A DNA stretch of 64,000 nucleotides from Leclercia sp. AS011. Its GTDB lineage: Bacteria; Pseudomonadota; Gammaproteobacteria; Enterobacterales; Enterobacteriaceae. Position numbers and translations under genes: made by a program. The DNA is taken from contig NZ_JBBCMA010000006.1 of NCBI RefSeq assembly GCF_037152535.1, forward strand, positions 153,222-217,221. Direction: 5' to 3'. Shown in pieces: positions 17,877-26,122 of this stretch (positions within the stretch are counted from its first letter, which is position 1; the number at the start of each line of letters is the position of its first letter). The notes beneath the pieces were generated by a model, which did not search any database, had not been told where the DNA came from, and saw nothing but the letters and a program-made list of their open reading frames with translations.

Positions 17877-17898
17877 CCCTCTCCCTGGAGGGAGAGGG
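17877..17898. repeat. 22-bp palindromic repeat between alr and tyrB
   Basis: CCCTCTCCCT GG AGGGAGAGGG is a perfect 10-bp inverted repeat around GG, starting 11 bp after the alr stop. It looks like a short dispersed palindrome of the kind found between enterobacterial genes. It may act as a weak alr terminator. Confidence 0.65.
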
Positions 17899-17908
17899 AA
17901 AGTCGATA

Positions 17909-18988
17909 TCAATCGAGGTAGTGCATCGCCACCCGTGACGTCAGGCGCGTGATAAGTTCGTAAGCACTCACTTTTGTGATTTCTGCGATCCGTTCTACGG
18001 GTAAACCTTCACCCCACAGGGTCACGGGATCCCCCGCTTTCTCTTGCGCCTCTGGGCCCAGGTCAACACAGATCATGTCCATCGCCACGCATCCGACGAT
18101 AGCCACTTCGCGGCCGTTCACCAGCACCGGGGTGCCGGACGGCGCAGCGCGCGGGTAGCCGTCGCCATAGCCCATCGCCACGACGCCCAGACGGGTATCG
18201 CGCTCGCTCACCCAGGTGCCGCCGTAGCCCACCGGCTCACCGGCTTTGTGCTCGCGCACCGCAATCAGGCTGGAAGTGAGCGACATCACCGGCTGAAAAC
18301 CGAAATCCGGCCCCCAGGGTTTGCCTTCCAGCGGCGAAACGCCGTACAGAATAATGCCCGGACGCGCCCAGTCGAAGTGGGACTGTGGCCACAGCAGAAT
18401 ACCGCCGGAGGCCGCGATCGAGCGCATCCCCGGCTTGCCTTCGCAGAAAGTGTTGAAGATGTCGAGCTGCTGTTCGGTGGCACCACACTCAGGCTCGTCG
18501 GCCCGGGCGAAATGGCTGACGATATTAACCGGCTGGCGGACGTTCTGGCACTGGCTTAAGCGCTGATAAAAGGCCTCCGCCTGCTCCGGACGCACGCCCA
18601 GGCGGTGCATGCCGGTGTCGAGTTTCATCCACACGGTAACGGGCTCGCTGAGCACCGCGTTTTCCAGCGCCTCGAGCTGCTCCAGGTTATGCACTGCGGT
18701 ATGCAGCCGTTTTGCAGCGATGGTTGGCAGGTCGGCAGCATTAAAGAAGCCTTCGAGCAGCAGAATCGGCTGGGTGATCCCCCCTTCGCGCAGGCGCAGG
18801 GCTTCTTCGAGACGGGCAACGCCAAAGGCGTCGGCATCGGGGAGCGTTCGCGCGGTCTCGATCAGACCGTGTCCGTAAGCGTTCGCTTTCACGACTGCAA
18901 CGAGCTTGCTGGCGGGTGCCAGTTCACGCAGACGTTGCAGGTTGTGTCGCAGAGCGCGGCGGTTAATGACTACAGTTGCCGCTTGCAT
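17909..18988 (-). CDS. alr: Alanine racemase (biosynthetic)
   Basis: A 359-residue fold-III PLP enzyme, the same length as E. coli Alr. The PLP lysine is in [10 protein letters not shown] near residue 34. The second catalytic base, a tyrosine, lies in [12 protein letters not shown] or the following [16 protein letters not shown] segment near residue 255. It interconverts L- and D-alanine for peptidoglycan synthesis. The gene starts 16 bp after the dnaB stop, so the two are probably cotranscribed, as in E. coli. Confidence 0.96.
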   Translation of the reverse strand: MQAATVVINRRALRHNLQRLRELAPASKLVAVVKANAYGHGLIETARTLPDADAFGVARLEEALRLREGGITQPILLLEGFFNAADLPTIAAKRLHTAVHNLEQLEALENAVLSEPVTVWMKLDTGMHRLGVRPEQAEAFYQRLSQCQNVRQPVNIVSHFARADEPECGATEQQLDIFNTFCEGKPGMRSIAASGGILLWPQSHFDWARPGIILYGVSPLEGKPWGPDFGFQPVMSLTSSLIAVREHKAGEPVGYGGTWVSERDTRLGVVAMGYGDGYPRAAPSGTPVLVNGREVAIVGCVAMDMICVDLGPEAQEKAGDPVTLWGEGLPVERIAEITKVSAYELITRLTSRVAMHYLD

Positions 18989-19004
18989 TTGAATTCCTTA
19001 GAAA

Positions 19005-20417
19005 TTACTCATCATCATATTGAGGACCGGCATAGTTGTCGAAACGCGACCACTGTCCGTTAAAGGTCAGACGCACCGTACCGATAGGGCCGTTACGTTG
19101 TTTACCGATAATAATTTCGGCGATCCCTTTCAGGTCGCTGTTCTCGTGATAAACCTCATCACGGTAGATGAACATGATCAGGTCGGCATCCTGCTCGATG
19201 GAGCCGGATTCACGCAGATCGGAGTTGACCGGGCGCTTGTCAGCACGCTGCTCCAGGGAGCGGTTAAGCTGCGACAGCGCCACCACCGGGACCTGCAGCT
19301 CTTTCGCCAGCGCTTTCAGCGAGCGGGAGATTTCGGCGATTTCCAGGGTACGGTTATCCGACAGCGACGGGACGCGCATCAGCTGGAGGTAGTCGATCAT
19401 GATCAGGCCAATGCCGCCATGCTCGCGGGCGATGCGGCGCGCGCGGGAGCGCACTTCCGTCGGCGTCAGGCCGGAGGAGTCATCGATATAGATGTTTCGT
19501 TTTTCCAGCAGAATGCCCATGGTGCCGGAGATCCGCGCCCAGTCCTCATCGTCCAGCTGGCCGGTACGAATGCGGGTCTGATCCACACGCGACAGCGAGG
19601 CCAGAGAACGCATCATAATCTGTTCGGAGGGCATCTCCAGACTAAAGATAAGCACCGGCTTATCCTGCAACATCGCCGCATTTTCGACGAGGTTCATCGC
19701 AAAAGTGGTTTTACCCATCGACGGACGCGCGGCGACGATAATCAGATCCGACGGCTGCAGACCGGCGGTTTTTTTGTTCAGATCGTCATAGCCAGTATTA
19801 ACCCCGGTGACCCCGTCGTGCGGCTGCTGGAACAGCTGCTCAATACGCGAGACGGTGGCATCCAGCACTTCGGCGATGTTTTTCGGCCCTTCGTCTTTAT
19901 TGGCGCGGCTTTCAGCAATTTTAAAGACCCGGGACTCGGCGAGGTCGAGCAGTTCGTCGCTGTTACGCCCCTGCGGATCGAAACCGGCTTCGGCGATCTC
20001 GTTGGCGACAGAGATCATGTCGCGGACGACTGCACGTTCACGCACGATATCGGCGTAAGCGCTAATGTTCGCCGCACTTGGCGTATTTTTCGATAGCTCG
20101 GCCAGATAGGCGAAGCCGCCAACGGACTCCAGCTGCCCCTGACGCTCCAGCGATTCCGCGAGGGTGATCAGGTCGATAGGGCTGCCGGATTCCTGCAGAC
20201 GCGCCATCTCGGTAAAGATATGACGGTGCGGGCGGGTATAGAAATCGTCGGTGACCACGCGCTCGGCGACGTCGTCCCAGCGCTCGTTATCCAGCATTAA
20301 ACCGCCCAACACCGACTGTTCCGCTTCAATCGAGTGCGGCGGGACCTTTAACCCGGCTAACTGCGGATCGCGCTCACGGGGTTCAGTCTGTTTGTTGAAG
20401 GGTTTGTTTCCTGCCAT
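19005..20417 (-). CDS. dnaB: Replicative DNA helicase DnaB
   Basis: A 470-residue hexameric 5'-3' helicase (E. coli 471). The N-terminal helical domain (about 25-125) binds DnaG and contains PHSIEAEQSVLGGLMLD. The RecA-like domain starts near residue 200 with Walker A ARPSMGKTTFAMN and has Walker B LIMIDYLQLM. The C-terminal motif IIGKQRNGPIGTVRLTF is intact. No intein interrupts the P-loop. It is divergent from qorA with 71 bp between starts. Confidence 0.98.
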   Translation of the reverse strand: MAGNKPFNKQTEPRERDPQLAGLKVPPHSIEAEQSVLGGLMLDNERWDDVAERVVTDDFYTRPHRHIFTEMARLQESGSPIDLITLAESLERQGQLESVGGFAYLAELSKNTPSAANISAYADIVRERAVVRDMISVANEIAEAGFDPQGRNSDELLDLAESRVFKIAESRANKDEGPKNIAEVLDATVSRIEQLFQQPHDGVTGVNTGYDDLNKKTAGLQPSDLIIVAARPSMGKTTFAMNLVENAAMLQDKPVLIFSLEMPSEQIMMRSLASLSRVDQTRIRTGQLDDEDWARISGTMGILLEKRNIYIDDSSGLTPTEVRSRARRIAREHGGIGLIMIDYLQLMRVPSLSDNRTLEIAEISRSLKALAKELQVPVVALSQLNRSLEQRADKRPVNSDLRESGSIEQDADLIMFIYRDEVYHENSDLKGIAEIIIGKQRNGPIGTVRLTFNGQWSRFDNYAGPQYDDE

Positions 20418-20488
20418 AGTGAATGGAGTTACCGAGATAGAGAGTGGGTCGAAAGATTACCATATTTTCTAAGTCTAATGGAGGGAGC

Positions 20489-21472
20489 ATGGCAACGCGT
20501 ATTGAATTTCATAAGCACGGCGGCCCGGACGTTCTCAGGGCGGTAGAGTTCACGCCCACCGCGCCTGGCGATAACGAAGTCCAGGTGGAAAATAAAGCCA
20601 TTGGCATTAACTATATCGACACTTATATCCGCGGTGGCCTCTATCCGCCCCCGGCCCTGCCAAGCGGACTAGGCACCGAGGCGGCCGGGGTGGTGGTCAA
20701 AGTCGGCAGCGCCGTGAAGCATATTAAGGAGGGCGACCGCGTGGTGTATGCGCAATCCGCCCTCGGTGCCTACAGCTCGATCCACAACGTCCCGGCGGAT
20801 AAAGTCGCCATTCTGCCCGCCGCCATCTCCTTTGAGCAGGCCGCCGCCTCCTTCCTGAAAGGGCTGACGGTCTTTTATCTGTTGCGCAAAACCTATGAGA
20901 TCAAACCTGACGAGCAGTTCCTGTTCCACGCGGCCGCAGGCGGTGTCGGGCTGATTGCCTGCCAGTGGGCAAAAGCGCTGGGGGCCAAACTGATTGGCAC
21001 CGTCGGTAATGCGCAAAAGGCACAGCGCGCGCTACAGGCGGGTGCCTGGCAGGTGATCAACTACCGCGAAGAGAGCATCGTCGAGCGGGTGAAAGAGATC
21101 ACCGGCGGTAAAAAGGTGCGCGTGGTTTATGACTCGGTGGGCAAGGATACCTGGGAAGCCTCGCTGGACTGTCTGCAACGCCGTGGTCTGATGGTGAGCT
21201 TCGGCAACGCCTCCGGCCCGGTGACCGGCGTCAATCTGGGCATTCTTAACCAGAAAGGCTCGCTGTTCGCCACTCGTCCTTCCCTGCAGGGCTACATTAC
21301 TAACCATGACGAGCTGGTTGAGGCCAGCAACGAGCTGTTCTCGTTGATTGCCAGCGGCGTGATTAAGGTGGATGTGGCAGAGGCGCAGAAGTATCCGCTG
21401 AGTGATGCGCAACGGGCGCATGAGGTGCTGGAGAGTCGGGCGACGCAGGGTTCCAGTTTACTGATCCCCTAA
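20489..21472 (+). CDS. qorA: NADPH:quinone oxidoreductase QorA
   Basis: A 327-residue zinc-free medium-chain dehydrogenase, the same length as E. coli QOR. The GroES-like N-domain runs to about residue 125, and the Rossmann domain contains AAAGGVGLIACQWAKALG. It reduces quinones with NADPH in the cytoplasm. The ATG at 20489 follows GGAGGGAGC and matches the conserved MATRIEFHKHGGP start; 15 extra upstream residues in frame are not used. Confidence 0.94.
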   Translation: MATRIEFHKHGGPDVLRAVEFTPTAPGDNEVQVENKAIGINYIDTYIRGGLYPPPALPSGLGTEAAGVVVKVGSAVKHIKEGDRVVYAQSALGAYSSIHNVPADKVAILPAAISFEQAAASFLKGLTVFYLLRKTYEIKPDEQFLFHAAAGGVGLIACQWAKALGAKLIGTVGNAQKAQRALQAGAWQVINYREESIVERVKEITGGKKVRVVYDSVGKDTWEASLDCLQRRGLMVSFGNASGPVTGVNLGILNQKGSLFATRPSLQGYITNHDELVEASNELFSLIASGVIKVDVAEAQKYPLSDAQRAHEVLESRATQGSSLLIP

Positions 21473-21481
21473 AAAGAAATT

Positions 21482-21512
21482 GGGCTTCCCTGAGGAAGCC
21501 CTTTTCTTTTTT
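21482..21512 (+). terminator. Terminator after qorA
   Basis: GGGCTTCC, CTGA loop, GGAAGCCC, then TTTTCTTTTTTT: a typical Rho-independent terminator 10 bp after the qorA stop codon. Confidence 0.9.
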
Positions 21513-21650
21513 TAGTTCGGCTGTATGTAGGGTACAGCTCGATGAATTCTTTAACGGCGGCAATAGTGACAGATTCGATAAGTAAATCCTATTCTGTTCT
21601 AAGCAATGCTGCCGTAAAAGTTGCAAGGATGTGACGAACCGCTCAATACC

Positions 21651-21893
21651 TTAGTAACGAAAGCGGTTATTGCGCTGATAGCGTGGGATTTTTGGCGATT
21701 TAATCGCCCGTATCGCCCACACCACCGCTACGGCCAACAGCAACCACGGCAGCAGTTTCAGCATCAGGGCAAACAAGCCGCCGATAAACATCACCACGGT
21801 GGCGACCACCAGCGCGGCAATAATCCCCAGCAGCGAGACGCCGGTTACCAACAGCATGACAAAAAATCCAATCACAAAAAGTAGTTCCAGCAT
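21651..21893 (-). CDS. pspG: Phage shock protein PspG
   Basis: An 80-residue inner-membrane protein, the same length as E. coli PspG. Two membrane helices occupy about residues 1-22 and 28-63, followed by a basic tail KSPKIPRYQRNNRFRY. It is an effector of the envelope stress (Psp) response. The upstream sigma-54 promoter supports control by PspF, as in E. coli and Yersinia. Confidence 0.93.
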   Translation of the reverse strand: MLELLFVIGFFVMLLVTGVSLLGIIAALVVATVVMFIGGLFALMLKLLPWLLLAVAVVWAIRAIKSPKIPRYQRNNRFRY

Positions 21894-21937
21894 GGCTCTC
21901 TCCCGAATGCATCACAACGATACGCTGCCAGTACCTT

Positions 21938-21953
21938 TACAAGATCCGTGCCA
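21938..21953 (-). promoter_or_regulatory. Sigma-54 promoter of pspG
   Basis: On the minus strand TGGCACGGATCTTGTA fits the -24/-12 consensus TGGCAC-N5-TTGCA with one mismatch and the correct GG-to-GC spacing. It lies 45-60 bp before the pspG start, so the PspF regulon is expected. Confidence 0.75.
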
Positions 21954-21974
21954 AAACATAACCTGTTGATATAA

Positions 21975-22008
21975 AAACAAAACGCCCGGCAGTACTTTGC
22001 CGGGCGTG
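21975..22008 (-). terminator. Terminator after dusA
   Basis: On the minus strand CGCCCGGC, eight-base loop, GCCGGGCG is followed by TTTTGTTTTTAT, about 28 bp after the dusA stop codon. Confidence 0.88.
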
Positions 22009-22035
22009 GTGAATTTGACGAACTTTTAGTGAAAA

Positions 22036-23031
22036 TTATCGCTTGTCAGCCACCAGACGCAGCGCCTGCTCCAGCACCTCGATATCGGCTCCCGCCTTAT
22101 GGGCGTTTTCACTCAGATAACGACGCCACTGGCGCGCCCCCGGGATCCCCTGGAACAGACCGAGCATGTGGCGGGTCACGTGGCCCAGATACGTGCCGTT
22201 GCTCAGCTCGCGCTCAATGTAGGGATACATGGCCCGCACCACCGACACCGGGTCGCGGTCGGCGCTATCCACACCAAAGATTTCGCGATCCACCGCTGCC
22301 AGCACGCCCGGATTCTGGTACGCCTCACGGCCCACCATCACGCCGTCCATATGCTGTAAATGGGCTTTGGCCTCATCCAGAGACTTGATACCGCCGTTGA
22401 TCGACATGGTCAGCTGCGGGAAATCGCGCTTCAGCTGATACACGCGCGGGTAATCCAGAGGCGGGATCTCACGGTTCTCTTTCGGGCTCAGGCCAGAGAG
22501 CCAGGCTTTGCGGGCATGGATGATAAACATCTCGCACTCGCCCTTGCCGGCCACCGTGCCGATGAAGTCACAGAGAAATTCGTAGCTGTCCTGATCGTCG
22601 ATGCCGATACGGGTTTTGACCGTCACCGGAATGGAGACCACATCGCGCATCGCTTTCACGCAGTCGGCCACCAGCTGCGCGTTACCCATCAGGCAGGCAC
22701 CAAACATGCCGTTCTGCACGCGATCGGAAGGGCAGCCGACGTTGAGGTTAATCTCGTCGTAGCCGCGTTCTTCTGCCAGCTTCGCGCAGTGCGCCAGCGC
22801 GGCCGGATCGCTGCCGCCAAGCTGCAACGCCACCGGATGCTCTTCTTCGCTGAATGCGAGGTAGTCGCCCTTACCATGAATAATCGCCCCGGTGGTCACC
22901 ATCTCGGTATAGAGCAGAGTATGGCGCGACAGCTGACGCAGGAAGTAGCGGCAGTGTCTGTCAGTCCAGTCGAGCATCGGCGCGATGGAAAAACGGTGAG
23001 CAGGATAGATGGACGAGTTTTCTGACGACAT
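22036..23031 (-). CDS. dusA: tRNA-dihydrouridine(20/20a) synthase DusA
   Basis: A 331-residue FMN-dependent TIM-barrel enzyme that reduces uridine in the D-loop of tRNA. The N-terminus [19 protein letters not shown] and the catalytic-cysteine loop [21 protein letters not shown] near residue 100 are characteristic. NGGI and the later [16 protein letters not shown]-binding segments are present. Length fits E. coli DusA (330-345 depending on start). It is next to pspG as in E. coli. Confidence 0.95.
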   Translation of the reverse strand: MSSENSSIYPAHRFSIAPMLDWTDRHCRYFLRQLSRHTLLYTEMVTTGAIIHGKGDYLAFSEEEHPVALQLGGSDPAALAHCAKLAEERGYDEINLNVGCPSDRVQNGMFGACLMGNAQLVADCVKAMRDVVSIPVTVKTRIGIDDQDSYEFLCDFIGTVAGKGECEMFIIHARKAWLSGLSPKENREIPPLDYPRVYQLKRDFPQLTMSINGGIKSLDEAKAHLQHMDGVMVGREAYQNPGVLAAVDREIFGVDSADRDPVSVVRAMYPYIERELSNGTYLGHVTRHMLGLFQGIPGARQWRRYLSENAHKAGADIEVLEQALRLVADKR

Positions 23032-23111
23032 GGCGAATTTTTAAGCATCTGCTGACAATGGGGCGCTACTATAGCACATATTCACCGGAGGCAGAGCGCC
23101 TCCGCCTCCCA

Positions 23112-24422
23112 TCAGAAGGTGACGCTGAATTGCGCCCCGGCACCCCAGGTTTCATCCTCGCCGTAGATGCCGGTCAGATCGATATGCACGGTGTTAAAGG
23201 GAGAGAAGCCGAAACCGCCGGTGAAGACGTTACTGTCGTTGCCCTTCACGTCCCCGCGAAAGCCGCCGCGTACCGCCAGCCAGCCCAGCAGGGAAACCTC
23301 TGCCCCTACCCCGATATACTGCGAGTCCTCTTCACTTTTGAAGCCCCGGGTTTCGGTCAGATCGCCATCGGCGCTAAGAGTGAGCAGGCCGGTATGCCAT
23401 GCTACCCCCGCCGTGACCAGGGGGCGGATCTGCCAGGTGTCCCGATAGCTCACCTCCTGCCCGGTACGGCCGTTAAGAATGCGGATGTCTTTGGTGTCAA
23501 TGTCACGTGAGAACAGATTCTGCCCGCTCAGGCCGACCGTCCAGTTTTCGCCGAAGTCGACCGCGACGCCGACATCAACGTTAAAGCTGGTATCGTCATT
23601 GCGGTTGCGGCTGCTGTTAAAGTCGCCGCTGTCGTAGGTATAGATGGAGGTGGTGTAGTTGTAGAGCCAGGTTTGCTGCAGTTTTGGCGTCACGCCAACC
23701 GAGACCGGCAGGCCGTTGAAATCAAACTGACGGGCAACCGCCACGCCGTAATCGGAGACGATCGCCGCCCTGCCCAGGGCGACGGAGTTAAGGTTGCGGG
23801 TAATCACGTCGCTGCCGTTCCGCGCCGCGCCGAGCGCCATCTGGTTGGTCATCCCTGTATTGCCCTGTAACCTGCGCAGAAAATCGATATCCTGCGGGTC
23901 GATCTCCGAGCTGATCCGCCCGTGGGCATTGGCTTTAGCGACAAACGCCAGTGACAGCCCCGACCCCGGAATGCTGACGGCTATCCCTGCCCCCGCATTG
24001 CCGTGTGCGGTTTTGCCTTCAAGGAATTCCAGCTGATCCGCCAGACTGCCAGCGGCACTCTGAAGCTCACTCAGCGTCCCCTGCGGATCGGCCAGGATCC
24101 TCGCCACGGTCAGATCGTCGATCATCTCCCGATCGTTAGCGATCTCATCGCTGATTTCATCGATCTTGTCCTGCAGATTGTCCTTATCGCTGATTTGCGC
24201 CCCCACCGAAGGAAAAATAATGGCGACGTCATCTTCAGCTTTCGATTTTGCCAGCAGGGCCGGGTTGATCAGCACCCCGCTGCTATAATGCGCCGAGGCA
24301 ACGCCCGTCCCACCCATGGCATCGCCGCGTGCTTCCGTCCAGGTATTTGCTGCTCCAGCCTGATTAGCCAAAAGGATACCGGTGGCAATTCCAGCCACAG
24401 AAAATTTGAATATTATTTTCAC
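23112..24422 (-). CDS. TraF_2-family outer-membrane beta-barrel protein
   Basis: A 436-residue exported protein. A signal peptide covers residues 1-24 (cut after NQAGA). The mature part starts like an OmpP1/FadL-type barrel with RGDAMGGTGVASAHYSSGVLINPA. A helical, charged insert spans about 80-145 (KDNLQDKIDEISDEIANDRE), then amphipathic strands run to the C-terminal aromatic F (AGAQFSVTF), typical of an outer-membrane barrel. Databases call this family conjugal transfer protein TraF, but there is no conjugation gene nearby and the role is unknown. It uses a GTG start at 24422. It is absent from the E. coli K-12 locus. Confidence 0.75.
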   Translation of the reverse strand: MKIIFKFSVAGIATGILLANQAGAANTWTEARGDAMGGTGVASAHYSSGVLINPALLAKSKAEDDVAIIFPSVGAQISDKDNLQDKIDEISDEIANDREMIDDLTVARILADPQGTLSELQSAAGSLADQLEFLEGKTAHGNAGAGIAVSIPGSGLSLAFVAKANAHGRISSEIDPQDIDFLRRLQGNTGMTNQMALGAARNGSDVITRNLNSVALGRAAIVSDYGVAVARQFDFNGLPVSVGVTPKLQQTWLYNYTTSIYTYDSGDFNSSRNRNDDTSFNVDVGVAVDFGENWTVGLSGQNLFSRDIDTKDIRILNGRTGQEVSYRDTWQIRPLVTAGVAWHTGLLTLSADGDLTETRGFKSEEDSQYIGVGAEVSLLGWLAVRGGFRGDVKGNDSNVFTGGFGFSPFNTVHIDLTGIYGEDETWGAGAQFSVTF

Positions 24423-24585
24423 AGGACACCTGACTTATTTTGGGTGAATAAACCCCGGCGGCTAAATGCCGCGCAGGGGCATACGTCCTTTGTGAAAAAA
24501 GTATGAGAAGCCGAATTTATCTAAACTTTAGTATTAGATTAAGTTATTGATTTCCTTATTTGTTTAATATGTATAGAACAAGAAA

Positions 24586-25074
24586 TTACTTTTGCCCTGG
24601 TTTTCCGTCATGCGGACCAAAAAATTGCGGCGGATGATCGATCCAGCGATCTTCACGCGTGGCGGCATATACCGCATTTAGCGGATAATAAATACGGTTA
24701 TGTTTTTTATTCGCTTCACCCACCACTAATAACCGCACCTCTTCACTGGTATTATTAATAAAGGTGTGGCAGACGCCCGTCCCGGCAGGAAATCCAACGC
24801 TGTCTCCCGGCTCCAGCTTCCATAAATAACCGTTGATCCAGGCTTCGGGATAACCCTCAAGCACAAAGATAAACTCCTCTTCATCGCTTTCGGCATGAGG
24901 ATAGGAGGTGCGACGCCCTGGCGGCAGGCGTTCATGGTGGATCCCGAGGCGGCCCAGCCCCAGCGCGCGGGCCAGCGGCGCGCCAATGGCGAAACGCTCC
25001 GGGCTGTCGGGATAGGTAGAGTCGTCAGCGCCTTCTACTTCACGCCAGTGTCGAATGCAGTCCGGTCTTTTCAT
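24586..25074 (-). CDS. Cupin-domain protein
   Basis: A 162-residue single-domain cupin. Motif 1 region is SYPHAESDEEEFIFVLEG (near residues 57-74) and motif 2 is GDSVGFPAGTGVCHTFIN (near 88-105). Only some of the usual metal ligands are present (a His, a Glu and the late His), so metal binding is uncertain. AGGAGATGGAAAG precedes the ATG. It is divergent from zur. No function can be assigned; small cupins include isomerases, dioxygenases and sugar or hormone-binding proteins. Confidence 0.75.
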   Translation of the reverse strand: MKRPDCIRHWREVEGADDSTYPDSPERFAIGAPLARALGLGRLGIHHERLPPGRRTSYPHAESDEEEFIFVLEGYPEAWINGYLWKLEPGDSVGFPAGTGVCHTFINNTSEEVRLLVVGEANKKHNRIYYPLNAVYAATREDRWIDHPPQFFGPHDGKPGQK

Positions 25075-25186
25075 CTTTCCATCTCCTGGGGTTTTTCGTC
25101 AGGGTAGCACAGCCGGGGGATCTCGGCGTTTAGGCCAGAACATGGTAAACTGGCGGTTTGTTATTCCACGTCATTCGAGGTGCAAA

Positions 25187-25702
25187 ATGGAAACGACCAC
25201 AATGCAGGCACTGTTAGCGCAAGCCGAAAAGCTGTGCGCGCAACGCAATGTGCGCCTGACTCCGCAGCGCCTTGAAGTGTTGCGCCTGCTGAGCCTGCAA
25301 AACGGGGCCATCAGCGCCTACGACCTGCTCGACCTGCTGCGTGAGAGCGAGCCACAGGCCAAGCCGCCGACCGTCTATCGGGCACTCGACTTCTTACTCG
25401 AGCAGGGTTTTGTGCATAAAGTGGAATCGACCAACAGTTACGTGCTGTGCCATCTGTTCGATCAGCCGACTCACACCTCAGCGATGTTCATCTGTGATCG
25501 CTGTGGCAGCGTGAAGGAAGAAGGTGCTGAAGGGGTGGAGGATATCATGCACAGCCTGGCGGCGAAGATGGGCTTTGCCCTGCGCCACAACGTGATTGAA
25601 GCGCACGGTCTGTGCCGTAACTGCGTTGAGGTGGAAGCCTGCCGGCATCAGGAAAATTGCCAGCACGATCACTCTATCCAGCTGAAGAAAAAGCCGCGCT
25701 AA
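25187..25702 (+). CDS. zur: Zinc uptake repressor Zur
   Basis: A 171-residue Fur-family repressor, the same length as E. coli Zur. The winged HTH is about residues 1-90 (VRLTPQRLEVLRLLS, KPPTVYRALDFL). The structural zinc cysteines lie in CDRC (103-106) and CRNC (143-146). Regulatory ligands are H77, C88, H96 and E111, in the stretch VHKVESTNSYVLCHLF and beyond. With Zn2+ it represses znuABC and related uptake genes. The start at 25187 is set by the conserved METTTMQ; the in-frame upstream extension overlaps the cupin gene and is not conserved. One Cys of E. coli Zur (KEECAEG) is Gly here, but it is not a known zinc ligand. Confidence 0.95.
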   Translation: METTTMQALLAQAEKLCAQRNVRLTPQRLEVLRLLSLQNGAISAYDLLDLLRESEPQAKPPTVYRALDFLLEQGFVHKVESTNSYVLCHLFDQPTHTSAMFICDRCGSVKEEGAEGVEDIMHSLAAKMGFALRHNVIEAHGLCRNCVEVEACRHQENCQHDHSIQLKKKPR

Positions 25703-25704
25703 GA

Positions 25705-25735
25705 GCAAAAAAACAGGCGACCTGAAAGGTCGCCC
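25705..25735 (-). terminator. Terminator after yjbJ
   Basis: On the minus strand GGCGACC, TTTCA loop, GGTCGCC is followed by TGTTTTTTTGC. It serves yjbJ; the plus-strand tail for convergent zur has no T tract. Confidence 0.8.
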
Positions 25736-25771
25736 TGGGCGTACATCCGTGTACCTGCGGGTATAGGTTAA

Positions 25772-25981
25772 TTACCAGCGATAGTTGTTACGGGTTTCCC
25801 AGTCACCAACTTCTTTCTCTGCCTGGTCTTTCTCATAACCATAGCGTTCCTGGATTTTACCCACCAGCTGGTCACGTTTACCTTCGATGACGGTCATGTC
25901 ATCATCAGTCAGGTCGCCCCACTGTTCTTTTACTTTACCTTTAAATTGCTTCCAGTTACCGCCGACTTGGTCTTTATTCAT
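25772..25981 (-). CDS. yjbJ: CsbD-family stress protein YjbJ
   Basis: A 69-residue, highly charged soluble protein of the CsbD family, the same length as E. coli YjbJ (MNKD..GGNWKQFKGKVKEQW at the N-terminus, WETRNNYRW at the end). It is an abundant stationary-phase and stress protein of unknown function. Two ATG codons are adjacent; the second (25981) is better spaced from AGAGGA. It converges on zur. Confidence 0.9.
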   Translation of the reverse strand: MNKDQVGGNWKQFKGKVKEQWGDLTDDDMTVIEGKRDQLVGKIQERYGYEKDQAEKEVGDWETRNNYRW

Positions 25982-26122
25982 CATCGATTCCTCTTCGTTC
26001 GGTCGTTAAGGTTAAGTTCGTCCTGAAATTCGTTTCGTGCTGGACGTGATAATTATTATAGATAACCCTGCGGCGTTGGGTTTGTTATTCGGAATCTTTT
26101 ACCATTTTGCCAGGCGAAGCCG

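Noticed and set aside
17763..17912. A 50-residue N-terminal extension of TyrB
   Set aside because: It runs through the palindromic repeat, is Ser/Pro/Arg-rich without conservation, and a GTG with a good ribosome site gives exactly the E. coli length.
21513..21650. Possible small RNA or gene between qorA and pspG
   Set aside because: No promoter-terminator pair or conserved frame could be identified in the 138 bp.
23087..23103. GGAGGC/GCCTCC hairpin after the TraF_2-family gene as a terminator
   Set aside because: The stem is short and no T tract follows on the minus strand, so support is too weak.
23112..24422. Conjugative element indicated by a TraF-like protein
   Set aside because: No relaxase, pilus, integrase or att site is nearby, and the protein looks like an outer-membrane barrel.
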